64,000 bases of DNA from Paenibacillus sp. V4I3 (GTDB lineage Bacteria > Bacillota > Bacilli > Paenibacillales > NBRC-103111), in assembly GCF_030817215.1 (NCBI RefSeq), contig NZ_JAUSZA010000001.1:5492501-5556500 (forward strand). The letters run 5' to 3'. Shown here one piece after another: positions 26,341 through 35,977 of the stretch. The translations under genes and the position numbers were made by a program. Position 1 is the first letter of the stretch, and every line of letters starts with the position of its first letter. The notes beneath the pieces were generated by a model that worked only from the letters and a program-made list of their open reading frames with translations, was not told the origin of the DNA and did no database searches.

Positions 26341-28047
26341 TTAAAATTCTCCGTTGACTTTAATTTCCTCCTGATAGGATTCGTTCCATTCCTTCTTCAG
26401 CTCGCTCCAGTGCCCACGCTTCTCCAGCGCATTCCGGAAGGCTTCCCAAGCGGACTCAAACTGGGCATCATCCTTGGCCAACAGGAATTTGGACCGGTAT
26501 TCCTTGCGGATGTTCTCCATCTCCGGCCAATACTTCTCCCATACGCCACCCTGCTTTGTCTGTACCAGATCGTAGGAGTGGGCAACCCGTACACCACCCA
26601 TTTTGCCAACCGCTTCCGTGAACTTGGAGGTTTTGGTCCCTCCGACCTTGTCCACATCGGCGGTATTCCACCACGGATACCACTTGTTATTGAAAGACGA
26701 AGTCATATATAGCTCCGGTGTAACTTTGGACTTCTGGGCCGGATCGCCCGAATTCCGGCTCTTCTTGTATTCTTCGTTGGTAAATCTCCATTTACCCAAC
26801 GGCTTGTCGGCCCAATCCCAATACAATCCTGCGGGACCTTCATTGACGACCTGCTGCATCTCCGGCTTCGGTTGGAGCGTGTAGTCAAAGAACTTCAGAA
26901 TTGCTTCCAAATTCTTCGAATTCTTACTTATATAGACTTCAAAACCCGGATTCGGATTTACGACTTGGTTCACACCGACCTTCTTCACGCCGTTCACCTT
27001 GGGGAACGGAATCACTTCATAGTACCAACCGGGTTCCGTAGGACCGTCCAACGTTTCCCAAAGGGAGCTGGGAATATTCCAAAAGCTCCCTGTGTTGAGC
27101 GCAACCCGCCCGGATTTGTTTTTCTCTTGGTATTGCTCTTTTTTGTTGGTCACGACTTCTGGATCAATCAGCTTGTCCTGGTACATCTTGTTCATCCACT
27201 TATATGCGGCTTTGTAGTTCGGATCATCGTAGGCGAATGCGAACTCATTTCCTTTCTTCTCCACACCTTTACCGGAAGTGGATACCCCGAATGCGGTCAG
27301 AATCGCATTTTCGTCGCTCCAACCTAAATTATCGTTGATGTCCAGTAAGAAGGAAAGGGGAAGAATCGATTTGCCCGATGCATCCTTTTGCTCCGCGGCT
27401 TTCTTCAGGAAGGCTTCGACGCCTTCTAGGGTGGCCAAGTCCTTGGTTGTCATGCCCGCCTTCTCCAAGATGTCGGAACGGACGGTCCAGGTCATGGAGG
27501 CCCAACCCGGCCAGGGATCGCTCGGATTCTGATCGAACCAGGTGGGAATGGACCAGATATGGCCATCCTTATCCTTCATGCGTTCCAGGTATTGCTTCGG
27601 AATGGAAGCCAACCCGGGATACTTATCAGGCATATTGAAATACTGTTCCACTGGGATGATTTGTTTGGAACGGTTCATAGCGCTCTTGACCGTATCGTTC
27701 CTGCTGAAGATGGCCGCATCATCGAAGCCGCCCGTATTGATCTTCAGATTCAAAGCAGTGATTGCATCGCCTTGGGTTGCTTCCAGTTTAACATCGATTC
27801 CGGGTTCTTTCTCCCGCCAATACTTCTGGACCAAGCTGTCGTTATTGATGGTTGCCGACCAGCCCAACCATAAACTGAATGACTTGGAACCGCCGGCGGC
27901 CAGACTTCCGGTTGCCGAATGACTCCCTGTGGTGGCCGGACTAGCAGTGTTTGACGCCCTATCCCCGTCCGAGCACCCTGTGACTACGGCCAGTACGGCC
28001 GCTGCCGTCAACGCCGCCCAACGCATTCTTGATCTTGTGAAACCCAT
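26341..28047 (-). CDS. Sugar ABC transporter substrate-binding lipoprotein (LplA-like)
   Basis: A family 1 extracellular binding protein of 568 residues. The N-terminus has basic residues, a hydrophobic core and a lipobox ending VVTGC, so it is lipid-anchored outside the membrane. The long WPGWASMTWTVR and NPGFEVYISKNS regions are typical of LplA proteins that accompany LplB/LplC permeases and lack their own ATPase gene. The ATG at 28047 follows AGGGGGAG by 7 nt. It is the third gene of a five-gene operon. Ligand unknown; by context an oligosaccharide. Confidence 0.9.
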   Translation of the reverse strand: MGFTRSRMRWAALTAAAVLAVVTGCSDGDRASNTASPATTGSHSATGSLAAGGSKSFSLWLGWSATINNDSLVQKYWREKEPGIDVKLEATQGDAITALNLKINTGGFDDAAIFSRNDTVKSAMNRSKQIIPVEQYFNMPDKYPGLASIPKQYLERMKDKDGHIWSIPTWFDQNPSDPWPGWASMTWTVRSDILEKAGMTTKDLATLEGVEAFLKKAAEQKDASGKSILPLSFLLDINDNLGWSDENAILTAFGVSTSGKGVEKKGNEFAFAYDDPNYKAAYKWMNKMYQDKLIDPEVVTNKKEQYQEKNKSGRVALNTGSFWNIPSSLWETLDGPTEPGWYYEVIPFPKVNGVKKVGVNQVVNPNPGFEVYISKNSKNLEAILKFFDYTLQPKPEMQQVVNEGPAGLYWDWADKPLGKWRFTNEEYKKSRNSGDPAQKSKVTPELYMTSSFNNKWYPWWNTADVDKVGGTKTSKFTEAVGKMGGVRVAHSYDLVQTKQGGVWEKYWPEMENIRKEYRSKFLLAKDDAQFESAWEAFRNALEKRGHWSELKKEWNESYQEEIKVNGEF

Positions 28048-28109
28048 TGCAAAACTCCCCCTATTCATTCCTTAATTTCGGAATATTGGATGATGCCTTT
28101 TACCCTTAA

Positions 28110-29009
28110 TCAGCCTTTCAAAGAGCCCACAAGAACCCCTTTGACGAAGTACTTCTGAAGAAACGGATACACACACAAAATCGGTATAGCGCTGACCATC
28201 ACGACAGTCATCTTAATCGACATGAGTGTGATATTCTTCAACTGTGAGCTCCTTGCCAATGCTTCCTGATTGTTGTTCGAGCCCAACACGGAGGACAGAT
28301 CCTGCGCCGCCAGCAGCTGCTGCAGGAAGGTTTGGACCGGGATTAGCCTCTGGTCGGTGACGAAGAAGGCGCCGGCGAACCAGTCATTCCAATGCCCAAC
28401 TGCCGTAAACAACCCGAGCGCCGCCAGCATCGGCTTGGACAGGGGGATGATGATCTGAAACAGGATCCGTACAGGACCTGCCCCGTCCAGCTCCGCCGAT
28501 TCCACAAGCGCTTCTGGTATGCCTTGGATGAATTTCAGCATGACGAACATATTCCAAACTGAGAACAAGCCCGGGAGGATATAGACCCAAAACGTATTCA
28601 GGAGGCCCAGGTTGTTCAATTGGATGTAGAATGGGACCAAGCCGCCTTGAAACAGCATAGTGATTAGAATATAGCTTAAGATCACGCCTCTCAGCGGAAG
28701 ACTCCGGTAGGACAGGCCGAAGGCTACCAGGAGGGTGATGAACAACCCGGCAACCGTCCCCACAACCGTTCTTGCAACCGTAATGAGATACGACTGCCGG
28801 ATCACTTCGTTGCCCAGCACAATCTCATAGTTAATGAGCGTGAAGCTTCTCGGCCACAGATACACACCGCCCTTGGCGGCATCCGCTCCTTCATTGAGTG
28901 AAATCGCCAGCATATACAGGAACGGGTACAATACGGTTACGCACAGCATAGTCAGCAAAGCCACGATTAGCAGCTGTACCGATCTTTCAACTCCAGTCTG
29001 TTTCATCAT
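28110..29009 (-). CDS. Sugar ABC transporter permease, LplC/YtcP-like
   Basis: A 299-residue CUT1 inner-membrane permease with six helices and the ATPase-contact EAA loop reading ALVESAELDGAGPVRILFQIIIPLSKP. It ends in the typical FLQKYFVKGVLVGSLKG. It pairs with the LplB-type permease directly upstream (6-nt gap). No ATPase gene is encoded in the operon, so a shared MsmX-type ATPase is expected. Confidence 0.93.
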   Translation of the reverse strand: MMKQTGVERSVQLLIVALLTMLCVTVLYPFLYMLAISLNEGADAAKGGVYLWPRSFTLINYEIVLGNEVIRQSYLITVARTVVGTVAGLFITLLVAFGLSYRSLPLRGVILSYILITMLFQGGLVPFYIQLNNLGLLNTFWVYILPGLFSVWNMFVMLKFIQGIPEALVESAELDGAGPVRILFQIIIPLSKPMLAALGLFTAVGHWNDWFAGAFFVTDQRLIPVQTFLQQLLAAQDLSSVLGSNNNQEALARSSQLKNITLMSIKMTVVMVSAIPILCVYPFLQKYFVKGVLVGSLKG

Positions 29010-29015
29010 GTAAAC

Positions 29016-29909
29016 TCACCACAATCCCTCGCCGTTAATTTGTCTCGATATCTTGTTTGTCGACACGACCAGCAAGAGACTGATCAGCGACGAGAGCAAG
29101 CCTATGGCGGTCGCCATTCCGAAGTAGCCTTGCTGCAACCCGCTTCGGAGAATGTAGGTATCAAGCACATCCGAAACCTGCTGGTTGGCCGAATTCATAA
29201 GCGGGTAAATTTGGTCCATCCCGACGGTGATCAAGCTCGGAATACTCAGGATCAGTACGATGGAAATCGTCGGCAGTATACCCGGGAAGGTAATATGCCG
29301 GATCTGGGCCAGCTTCCCGGCCCCCTCCACCTTGGCCGCCTCATACTGCTGCGGGTCGATGGTCGTGATGGCCGCCAGATAGAGAATTGTGTTCCACCCC
29401 GTTTCCTTCCACAGCCCGCTCGCTACCACAATGGGGCGGAACCATTCAGTGGACCCTAAGAAGAATATGGGCTCACCGCCTACTTTACCGACGAACTGGT
29501 TCACCAGTCCGCTGTCCAGCGCCAAAAAAGATTGCAGGATGTAAGCGACTACAATCCAGGAAAAAAAGTGGGGCAGGTAGCTGACCGACTGCACGAAGCG
29601 CTTAAATACCGAGTGGGTTACCTCGTTAATCATCAGCGCCAGAAGGATGGGGGCCGGAAAACCAAAGATGAACTTAAGCACCGAAATATATAACGTATTC
29701 CGGACGACGATCAAAAATTGCGGGTCCTGGATAAAAGAAAAGTTGTCCAACCCGACCCACGGGCTGTTCCAGATCGAGGTGCCGATCTGAAAGTCTCGGA
29801 ACGCAACCTGTATCCCCGCCATAGGAATGTAGCTGAAGAGAAACAACAGTACGACGCCCGGTAAAATCATGAGATATTGCCAACGGTGTTTGTAGATCTT
29901 TGCGTACAT
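29016..29909 (-). CDS. Sugar ABC transporter permease, LplB-like
   Basis: A 297-residue CUT1 permease, first gene of the operon. The EAA loop reads QQYEAAKVEGAGKLAQIRHITFPGI. The start ATG at 29909 has AAGGGGG 8 nt upstream, which excludes the longer frame from 29957. A TATGAT-like -10 element lies about 20 nt before the binding site. Confidence 0.93.
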   Translation of the reverse strand: MYAKIYKHRWQYLMILPGVVLLFLFSYIPMAGIQVAFRDFQIGTSIWNSPWVGLDNFSFIQDPQFLIVVRNTLYISVLKFIFGFPAPILLALMINEVTHSVFKRFVQSVSYLPHFFSWIVVAYILQSFLALDSGLVNQFVGKVGGEPIFFLGSTEWFRPIVVASGLWKETGWNTILYLAAITTIDPQQYEAAKVEGAGKLAQIRHITFPGILPTISIVLILSIPSLITVGMDQIYPLMNSANQQVSDVLDTYILRSGLQQGYFGMATAIGLLSSLISLLLVVSTNKISRQINGEGLW

Positions 29910-30065
29910 GATGACTACCCCCTTGATATCTCTATCATAAAGGGTTATGGAGAACACGACTATATAACGGTGGTTGGATATCTATCACTCTAATTAGTTT
30001 GTTTGATTAACAACCACAATCCGAATCAAAAATTAGAAAAGGTCTATAGGATCGAGAACCTTTCT

Positions 30066-30090
30066 GACTGTCGACAAACCATCGACAGTC
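30066..30090. terminator. Hairpin between the AraC gene and the transporter operon
   Basis: GACTGTCGA and TCGACAGTC form perfect 9-bp arms around 7 nt, downstream of the AraC gene. The pyrimidine tail is on the plus side, so it may act weakly in either direction. Confidence 0.5.
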
Positions 30091-30173
30091 TTTCTTTTCG
30101 CTGCAAGGATTCAACCATTCATTCTCGTTTATTAGAACTTTGCACCACAACCGTGGCAAGAACATCTTTAAAA

Positions 30174-31037
30174 TCATATTTCTTTTTTGTAACCAATTGA
30201 TTGATTCACACCTCTTAAAACCCGGAATTGCTCCGGTGTATGTCCCTCTGCAAGACGAAACCTTCGAATAAAATAAGAGCATTGTGAAAAGCCCAAACGC
30301 TCAGCAATATGCTTAACGCTCCAATTGGTAGATGACAATAACTCCTTCGCCTTTAACAACCGGCTTTCCAATAAAAATTCGCTCGGCGTTTTCCCCATGA
30401 TCTGATGAAATTGTCGACTAAAATAGTATGAACTGTATCCTGAAAATGCCGCCATATGTTCCAGTGTTAATTGATTCGTGCATTCTGCTTTGATCCAATC
30501 AGCTGTCTTCAGCATCGTTTGCCTCAATCCGATGGCCGGGGTACCATTTAAATCTTCCCCATTTTGCAGCAACTCCATGAGAATTTCATAAAGCAAGGCA
30601 GAGATCTGCGTCTCCTTTTCTTGAATGAACGATTCACCGTTAACTAACAATTGATCTAGTAAACCCGGCAATCGCGTGACCCCTACCCAAGCAAAGACCC
30701 ATACCTTTCCGCCCATCTTCCAATCAAAAAGTCCGGGTAAGCCCTCGCCAAAGAAATGTACCCACCGAATATCCCATGGCTCTCCCTCATCCGAATAGTA
30801 CTCTTGAGGCATTCCTTCTCCATATAGAAAACCTGTTCCTGCGTGAAGCCTAACTTTCTGGTTTCCTTGCACTACATATCCTGTACCGCTCATGACCACA
30901 TGCAAATTGTAATAAGGCACCTGCTCGGCCGTTCTTTTCTCTCGGTGATTCGTCTCCTCCTTGTAATGCCCGAACGACTCCGGATAACACATATACCGGC
31001 TGAACCGGGGCTGCGGCAAATAGTGGTTTACTCTCAT
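30174..31037 (-). CDS. AraC family transcriptional regulator
   Basis: A 287-residue regulator with an N-terminal cupin-type sugar-sensing domain (YNLHVVMSGTGYVV, PWDIRWVHFFG) and a C-terminal pair of helix-turn-helix motifs (FSGYSSYYFSRQFHQIMG and GFSQCSYFIRRFRLAEGHTP). The ATG at 31037 follows AGGAG by 8 nt. It is divergent from the GH42 gene with about 150 bp between them, so it probably controls that gene in response to a beta-galactoside. Confidence 0.9.
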   Translation of the reverse strand: MRVNHYLPQPRFSRYMCYPESFGHYKEETNHREKRTAEQVPYYNLHVVMSGTGYVVQGNQKVRLHAGTGFLYGEGMPQEYYSDEGEPWDIRWVHFFGEGLPGLFDWKMGGKVWVFAWVGVTRLPGLLDQLLVNGESFIQEKETQISALLYEILMELLQNGEDLNGTPAIGLRQTMLKTADWIKAECTNQLTLEHMAAFSGYSSYYFSRQFHQIMGKTPSEFLLESRLLKAKELLSSTNWSVKHIAERLGFSQCSYFIRRFRLAEGHTPEQFRVLRGVNQSIGYKKEI

Positions 31038-31184
31038 ATCAACAACTCCTGAATATCGCAATATAATACTATTCATCGCAAAATTATGTGATTTACCACC
31101 ACGTTGATTATGAATAAAATATGAATTAAGCACTATTATATCAACAAAATAGTCCTATATGTAGTCTGAAAGGATGTGCCATAT

Positions 31185-33200
31185 ATGTGGTTTGGCGTAG
31201 ATTATTATCCAGAACACTGGCCTGAGGATCGTTGGCCTCTGGATGCAAAAATGATGCGTGAGGCGGGAATGAACACCGTCCGGCTGGCTGAGTTCGCTTG
31301 GGCGCTGATGGAGCCTGAAGATGGCTTTTACGATTTCACTTGGCTTGATCGCGCTATTGAGGTACTAACGAAGGAAGGCATACAAATTATTCTCGGGACA
31401 CCTACGGCTGCCGCACCTAAATGGCTGATGGATAAATATCCGGACATGTATCCGGTAGATGTCTATGGGCTTACGAAAGGCTTTGGAACAAGAAGACATT
31501 ATTGCCCTAATAACAAAATTTACAGACAATATTCAGTGCTTATCGCAAGACGGATGGCCGAGCATTACAAGGATCACGCACATGTGGTTGCCTGGCAAAT
31601 AGATAATGAATTTGGCGGAGCATGCTATTGCAAGAGCTGTCTGCAGGCCTTCCGAGTATGGCTGGCGCACAAATATGGTACGATTGATAAGCTGAATACA
31701 GAGTGGGGCACGGTATTCTGGAGCCACACTTACAGACATTGGGACGAAATCATCCTTCCTACCTATTCGTCCAGCGATGGCTTCAGCCAAAATGCCGGCG
31801 CCCGTCAGTTATTGTCTACACCTTATAATCATAATCCTGGCCTGCTGCTTGATTACCAACGTTTCTTCTCGGATGCAACGGTAGCATACCAGCGTCTGCA
31901 GATTGAAGAGATTCGAGCTTGCACCGACCTGCCAATTACACATAACCTGATGGGTCACTTCAGCGAGTTAGACTATTTTGACCTTGCCCGCGATCTAGAT
32001 GTTGTCTGCTGGGATAACTATCCGAACAATATGTGGGGCAAATCCTCCTATAGTCAAGTATCGATGGCCCATGATTTAATGCGGGGTCTCAAGAACAAGA
32101 ACTTCTGGATGATGGAACAGCAAAGTGGTCCCTGCGGCTGGCATATGCTGGGCGATACGCCTGAACCCGGACAGCTTCGATTGTGGACTTACCAAGCGGT
32201 AGCGCACGGAGCTGAGGCCATGATTTACTTCCGTTGGCGTTCCTGCACGGTGGGCATCGAGCAGTATTGGCACGGCATTTTGGACCATGACGGTATCGGC
32301 CGCAGAAGGTACAGAGAAATCAAAGCCATCGGCGCCGAAATCTCAGCCCTCAGCGATCTTATCGTCGGTTCTGAAAATATAAGCTCCGTGGCTCTGATTA
32401 AATCCTTTGATAATTGTTGGAGCCATCGCGGACAGCCGCATAATGCAAATTTTAATTACAATGCTTTGCTTGACGCTTATTATACGGCGGTCGTCAAACA
32501 GCACGTAAATCTCGATGTTACTGGAGTTGAGAGCGACTTTTCCAAATACAAGCTCGTGATGATGCCTGCGTTCAATCTCGTAACAGAAGAAATCGCAGCG
32601 AAATGCGAAGCTTATGTCGAAAATGGCGGCGCTCTTATTCTTACCTTCCGCTCAGGCACCCGCACATGGAACAATCAGATGACCACATTGACGGTTCCCG
32701 GTTTATTCAAGCAGCTGGCTGGCGTTGAGTTAGAAGAGTTCGACTCCGTTAACTTCGGCAGAACGGTTCGTATTCAGGGAGCCTTCGGGCAAGGGACTGC
32801 CTCTATATGGTGCGACGTTTTGAAAACCGTTGGTGCCAAAACGATTGCCTCTTATGGTAACCATTATTATGCGGGTGAAGCCGCAGTAACTGTCAACACA
32901 TACGGAAAAGGACGAGTTTACTATGTTGGCTGTGACCTGGATCAATTAGCATTAGGCTCCTTAATGGAACTAATCGTGAAAGAAGAAGGAGTTCCAACAG
33001 CATTGACTACTCCCATCGATGGTATCGAAGCTATCGAAAAAGTGAAGAACGGTCAAGCTTACCTTATGCTGCTTAATCACAACAATGAGCATGTGGAATG
33101 TCCGCTTAAAGGCTGCTACCAAGATGCAATGAGCGGTGTCAAATTACAAGAACGAATCAAAATAGCCCCCTACGGCGTTCAACTCTTGTTAAAGTGTTAA
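31185..33200 (+). CDS. GH42 beta-galactosidase
   Basis: A 671-residue cytoplasmic enzyme that hydrolyses terminal beta-galactosides. Catalytic acid/base Glu142 is in WQIDNEFG and nucleophile Glu311 in WMMEQQSG. A zinc cluster of Cys residues (CYCKSC, 147-152) follows the acid/base as in trimeric GH42 enzymes. The TIM barrel is followed by a trimerisation domain and a small beta domain. The ATG at 31185 with AAAGGA about 10 nt upstream is preferred to a GTG at 31176. The gene is monocistronic, with a terminator at 33216-33263 and the AraC regulator divergent upstream. Without a signal peptide it must act on imported oligosaccharides. Confidence 0.93.
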   Translation: MWFGVDYYPEHWPEDRWPLDAKMMREAGMNTVRLAEFAWALMEPEDGFYDFTWLDRAIEVLTKEGIQIILGTPTAAAPKWLMDKYPDMYPVDVYGLTKGFGTRRHYCPNNKIYRQYSVLIARRMAEHYKDHAHVVAWQIDNEFGGACYCKSCLQAFRVWLAHKYGTIDKLNTEWGTVFWSHTYRHWDEIILPTYSSSDGFSQNAGARQLLSTPYNHNPGLLLDYQRFFSDATVAYQRLQIEEIRACTDLPITHNLMGHFSELDYFDLARDLDVVCWDNYPNNMWGKSSYSQVSMAHDLMRGLKNKNFWMMEQQSGPCGWHMLGDTPEPGQLRLWTYQAVAHGAEAMIYFRWRSCTVGIEQYWHGILDHDGIGRRRYREIKAIGAEISALSDLIVGSENISSVALIKSFDNCWSHRGQPHNANFNYNALLDAYYTAVVKQHVNLDVTGVESDFSKYKLVMMPAFNLVTEEIAAKCEAYVENGGALILTFRSGTRTWNNQMTTLTVPGLFKQLAGVELEEFDSVNFGRTVRIQGAFGQGTASIWCDVLKTVGAKTIASYGNHYYAGEAAVTVNTYGKGRVYYVGCDLDQLALGSLMELIVKEEGVPTALTTPIDGIEAIEKVKNGQAYLMLLNHNNEHVECPLKGCYQDAMSGVKLQERIKIAPYGVQLLLKC

Positions 33201-33215
33201 TCGGTTATTCGCCTG

Positions 33216-33263
33216 AAAAGGGGCATCAACCAAGCAGGTTCTCCTGCCGATTGATGCCCTTTT
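33216..33263 (+). terminator. Terminator of the GH42 gene
   Basis: AAAAGGGGCATCAA and TTGATGCCCTTTT pair over an inner GCAGG / CCTGC stem. It ends in TTTT 60 nt after the stop. Confidence 0.85.
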
Positions 33264-33273
33264 GACATGGATA

Positions 33274-33465
33274 CTATTCTTTTACAGAACCAAGAGTAAT
33301 CCCTTGAACAAAGAATCTTTGGATAAACGGATACAAAATAAGAATGGGCACCATCGAAATGACAATTTTCGCGGAGTTGAAGGTTCGGTTCGAGACCGCC
33401 ATCGCTTCTGCCAACTGTTCCGGGCTCATTCCCGGCATTGAACTTCCCGTTAACTGGGATTTCAA
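33274..33465 (-). pseudogene. C-terminal remnant of an LplC-type sugar permease
   Basis: The last 50 or so residues (SPEQLAEAMAV, then ILILYPFIQRFFVQGITLGSVKE) match the end of CUT1 permeases such as those at 28110 and 41395. The preceding 240 residues are missing. The homology ends near 33465, immediately next to a dispersed repeat at 33479. This probably was part of a transporter serving the GH42 enzyme. Confidence 0.8.
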
Positions 33466-33478
33466 TTATGTAACATTT

Positions 33479-33520
33479 ACTTAACGGTGATCTTGAACTA
33501 ACGTTCTTCGTTAGTTCAAT
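33479..33520 (-). repeat. Dispersed hairpin repeat, copy 5 (short)
   Basis: The boundary hairpin is perfect: TTGAACTAACG, loop TTCTT, CGTTAGTTCAA at 33493-33519. The inner GC-rich stem is absent. It abuts the truncated permease on one side. Confidence 0.75.
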
Positions 33521-33567
33521 GATCAAAAGCTTCATATTTCTAGAGCGCTTCTTTTTTGTATTATATT

Positions 33568-34011
33568 TTAGGCTTTTGCTTTTATTAATACTTCTTTATT
33601 TGATAATATAGATTGCTCAATGCCTAGTTTGCCGATAAGTTCTTTTATACCATAAATCCACATACTATCTTCTTCTAGGTCTGCTTGATCTAATACTATG
33701 TCAATAAATGGTATTAGTTCATCGGTATCAAATTGCTTTAAGACTTCTATCGATTCATTTGCTCCTGGCCAATTTAGATCTTTTAGCAAAAATAGTAGCC
33801 ATTGAATAGCTATAATAGCCCTATCTTTACCCAAGCTACTTATGATTTTCATTGAATTGCCCCACGTGTCCTTATCAGTGTCTTGGATAAGGCGTGAAAT
33901 ATATTTATCTTCAATTTTATTAGAAAAATAATTCACTGCTTCTTCCTGAGTGTTTTCTGGCATACTCCATTTGAGATGTCCTAAATAATACTGGAATTCA
34001 TGTTCCTCCAT
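33568..34011 (-). CDS. DUF5071-like small protein
   Basis: A 147-residue helical protein. The central segment AIQWLLFLLKDLNWPGANES resembles the 'WL.D.NWPVA' core of DUF5071 proteins, whose role is unknown and which often sit among immunity-like genes. The ATG at 34011 has GGAGG 6 nt upstream. It is a one-gene unit between hairpin repeats. Confidence 0.65.
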   Translation of the reverse strand: MEEHEFQYYLGHLKWSMPENTQEEAVNYFSNKIEDKYISRLIQDTDKDTWGNSMKIISSLGKDRAIIAIQWLLFLLKDLNWPGANESIEVLKQFDTDELIPFIDIVLDQADLEEDSMWIYGIKELIGKLGIEQSILSNKEVLIKAKA

Positions 34012-34037
34012 CCTGCACCTCCGCGAAAAATTCAAAG

Positions 34038-34106
34038 AACAGCTATCGGACCATGCCGTTATCCTCGTCATGATGATTGTTGCTATCGTTCTCCTATAGC
34101 TTAGCA
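34038..34106 (-). repeat. Dispersed hairpin repeat, copy 6 (diverged)
   Basis: The boundary CTATCG-TTCTC-CTATAG at 34083-34099 is preserved and a second box AGCTATCGG is at 34040. The inner stem is weak. It lies 27 nt after the stop of the DUF1963-like gene. Confidence 0.6.
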
Positions 34107-34132
34107 AATTGAGTCTATATAACTCTTCAAAA

Positions 34133-34921
34133 TTAACTACACTGAAAAATAGTTTTTAACGGCTTAGATTCACATCTTTTACAAACAAAAAAGTATATTT
34201 TCCCCATATCCCCAAAAGAAAGCCCCAGAGGCGATTGAACCATAACACGTTCTTCGTAAGGAATACCCCAAAAGTTAACAATCTCATTAGGGCACCATCG
34301 CTCATATGTACCACCATCAAACTCTGCTTCCGAAATGGTGAGAAGATGCTCCATTTCATTATTACAATTACACTTCGGTGTTTCATCGGATTGAATCCAA
34401 TTTACATATCCACCGACTTTAGTTCCATCTGCCACACTTAATTGATATTCGTAAATTGCCTCTTCCTCTTCATTCTCTTCACCTTTTCCCGATTGCCATT
34501 CCATTAGAGATCTGCCTAGAGGTTCGTTAATAGAGAGTAACTTCTCCAGCGAGGGATACTCAATTACAGTCTCAGGATTTAGTGAAATAACATTATTACA
34601 ACTATTCAATCCTTCAGAATTACTCCATATTGCTTTAAAATGCGGGTTATCTATTTCTCCGTGATTTTTTGGGCACGTGAAAATACATAGTAAATCGTAT
34701 TTAATTGGGAAATCAACTTCAGGGTAATCCGACTTTGAAATTTGAAGGAGTGGAATATACTGCACCTGGTGTTCCTCACAGACTGCCTTGCTTATAACTG
34801 GTACATTATTTTTGATTACATTTTTTCTAACAGGTGTAGTCGTATTGTTTTTTTTCGATATTGAGCTAATTCCGGGAACATATTTTCTATATCGTATTTT
34901 GGTTGTCGTGTTGTTCTCAAT
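34133..34921 (-). CDS. DUF1963 (YwqG)-like protein with uncertain start
   Basis: The protein shows YPEVDFPIKYDLL, then KVGGYVNWIQSDETPKC and MEHLLTI, as in DUF1963/YwqG proteins ('lGG.P.W.Q ... C....M..l.qi'). A GTG at 34765 would start it at 210 residues. However, the frame stays open upstream to a TAA at 34922-34924, and those 52 codons (including RYRKYVPGIS and PVISKAVC) read like native protein. No ATG, GTG or TTG occurs in them. An ATT directly after the stop lies 8 nt behind AAGGGGCG. Either a rare ATT start is used or the original start was lost. The gene is flanked by hairpin repeats. Confidence 0.6.
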   Translation of the reverse strand: MENNTTTKIRYRKYVPGISSISKKNNTTTPVRKNVIKNNVPVISKAVCEEHQVQYIPLLQISKSDYPEVDFPIKYDLLCIFTCPKNHGEIDNPHFKAIWSNSEGLNSCNNVISLNPETVIEYPSLEKLLSINEPLGRSLMEWQSGKGEENEEEEAIYEYQLSVADGTKVGGYVNWIQSDETPKCNCNNEMEHLLTISEAEFDGGTYERWCPNEIVNFWGIPYEERVMVQSPLGLSFGDMGKIYFFVCKRCESKPLKTIFQCS

Positions 34922-35032
34922 TTATCGCCCCTTCAGTTTTAAAATTATTATGTCAATATAACCATTCAATTTTTAACACTTATTTCCTTCTAGAATTAGA
35001 ACCATTACAATAAATGGTTCGATTGAATTAAA

Positions 35033-35112
35033 CTGCTGTCCATTACTTTAAAAACCAAAGAGGACCTGCCGCGAAGCAAGCCCATCAACTCTCGTTACCC
35101 GTTAGCGTAATG
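35033..35112 (-). repeat. Dispersed hairpin repeat, copy 7
   Basis: The left box CTGTCCATTACTTT and right box CGTTACCCGTTAGCGTAAT are recognisable. The inner part contains GACCTGCC and GCAAGCCC rather than the usual GGCAGCC stem. It occupies the 410-bp gap between two divergent small genes. Confidence 0.65.
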
Positions 35113-35333
35113 ACCGCACTTTTGTCTTAGGTACTCTTCTACGTACTGGATCAATACAAAGATTTATCCATCATAAAAAATTTGTTTAATACAAGACAAA
35201 ACGTGGTTGCAATTACATTTAGGTGCATCCCTTATATTACCAGAATGTTTAATGTGACAAAACTTAAAATAGAACGTCTAATAGAGTGACAAATAGACAA
35301 AATTTGCATAAAGGATTCTGAGGGGAATTAGTG

Positions 35334-35792
35334 ATGTTTAAGAGGAAATCCATTTTATTGCTGGCAGGTTTAATATTGGTCGCTATTTCAGCATTCCTTT
35401 ATTTAAATACAGATGAAAGAAAAAATAGTCGGCTGTGGGACAAAATTCGAAGTGGAATAGATGAAAAACAGGTTGAAGAAGTAAGCATCAACCATCTCCA
35501 TTCCCAAAAAATCGTTCTTAACAAAACGGAACAAATGGAGTTGCTTCGGTTGGTAAAACAAGCTGAATTTCAGAGCAGTAATCGAATTGGTCACGGTTCT
35601 ACACCCGATGGGAACATTTCAATCAATTTTAAAGATAAACAGATTTCTTTCAGTTACCTGATTGGAGGCAAAGGGGTCAGTTCAAGATTTGAGACTAGCC
35701 CTAAAGACATGGACCCTGATGCACAATTCCATGTTGAAGGTGAAAGTTTAGCTAAGTTCCTAGAAACGAAATTAACCCAAAATATGCCATAA
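35334..35792 (+). CDS. Hypothetical membrane-anchored exported protein
   Basis: A 152-residue protein with an N-terminal signal anchor (KSILLLAGLILVAISAFLYL) and a soluble outer domain rich in beta strands. I do not recognise the family. The ATG at 35334 follows GAGGGG. A promoter-like AT-rich stretch lies upstream. It is bounded on both sides by hairpin repeats and transcribed opposite to most neighbours. Confidence 0.65.
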   Translation: MFKRKSILLLAGLILVAISAFLYLNTDERKNSRLWDKIRSGIDEKQVEEVSINHLHSQKIVLNKTEQMELLRLVKQAEFQSSNRIGHGSTPDGNISINFKDKQISFSYLIGGKGVSSRFETSPKDMDPDAQFHVEGESLAKFLETKLTQNMP

Positions 35793-35802
35793 TTTCGAAT
35801 TA

Positions 35803-35898
35803 GGGACAGGTTCTTGTTAGCGTAAAAAAGGCATTCGATCCACAAGTGATCGACTGGCTTCTCTTCGATGTTAAACTATCGTTATTCGTTAGTTCAAC
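35803..35898 (-). repeat. Dispersed hairpin repeat, copy 8
   Basis: Boxes GGACAGGTTCTTGTTAGCG and CTATCG-TTATT-CGTTAG enclose an inner stem around CGATCCACAAGTGATCG. It begins 11 nt after the stop of the gene at 35334. Confidence 0.75.
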
Positions 35899-35977
35899 AA
35901 GTTAAATCTGTTTACAAGGTCTAATTGGAGCAAAACAAACTAGTAAGATCGGTAAGCATTAACTCTTAGTGGCTTAC

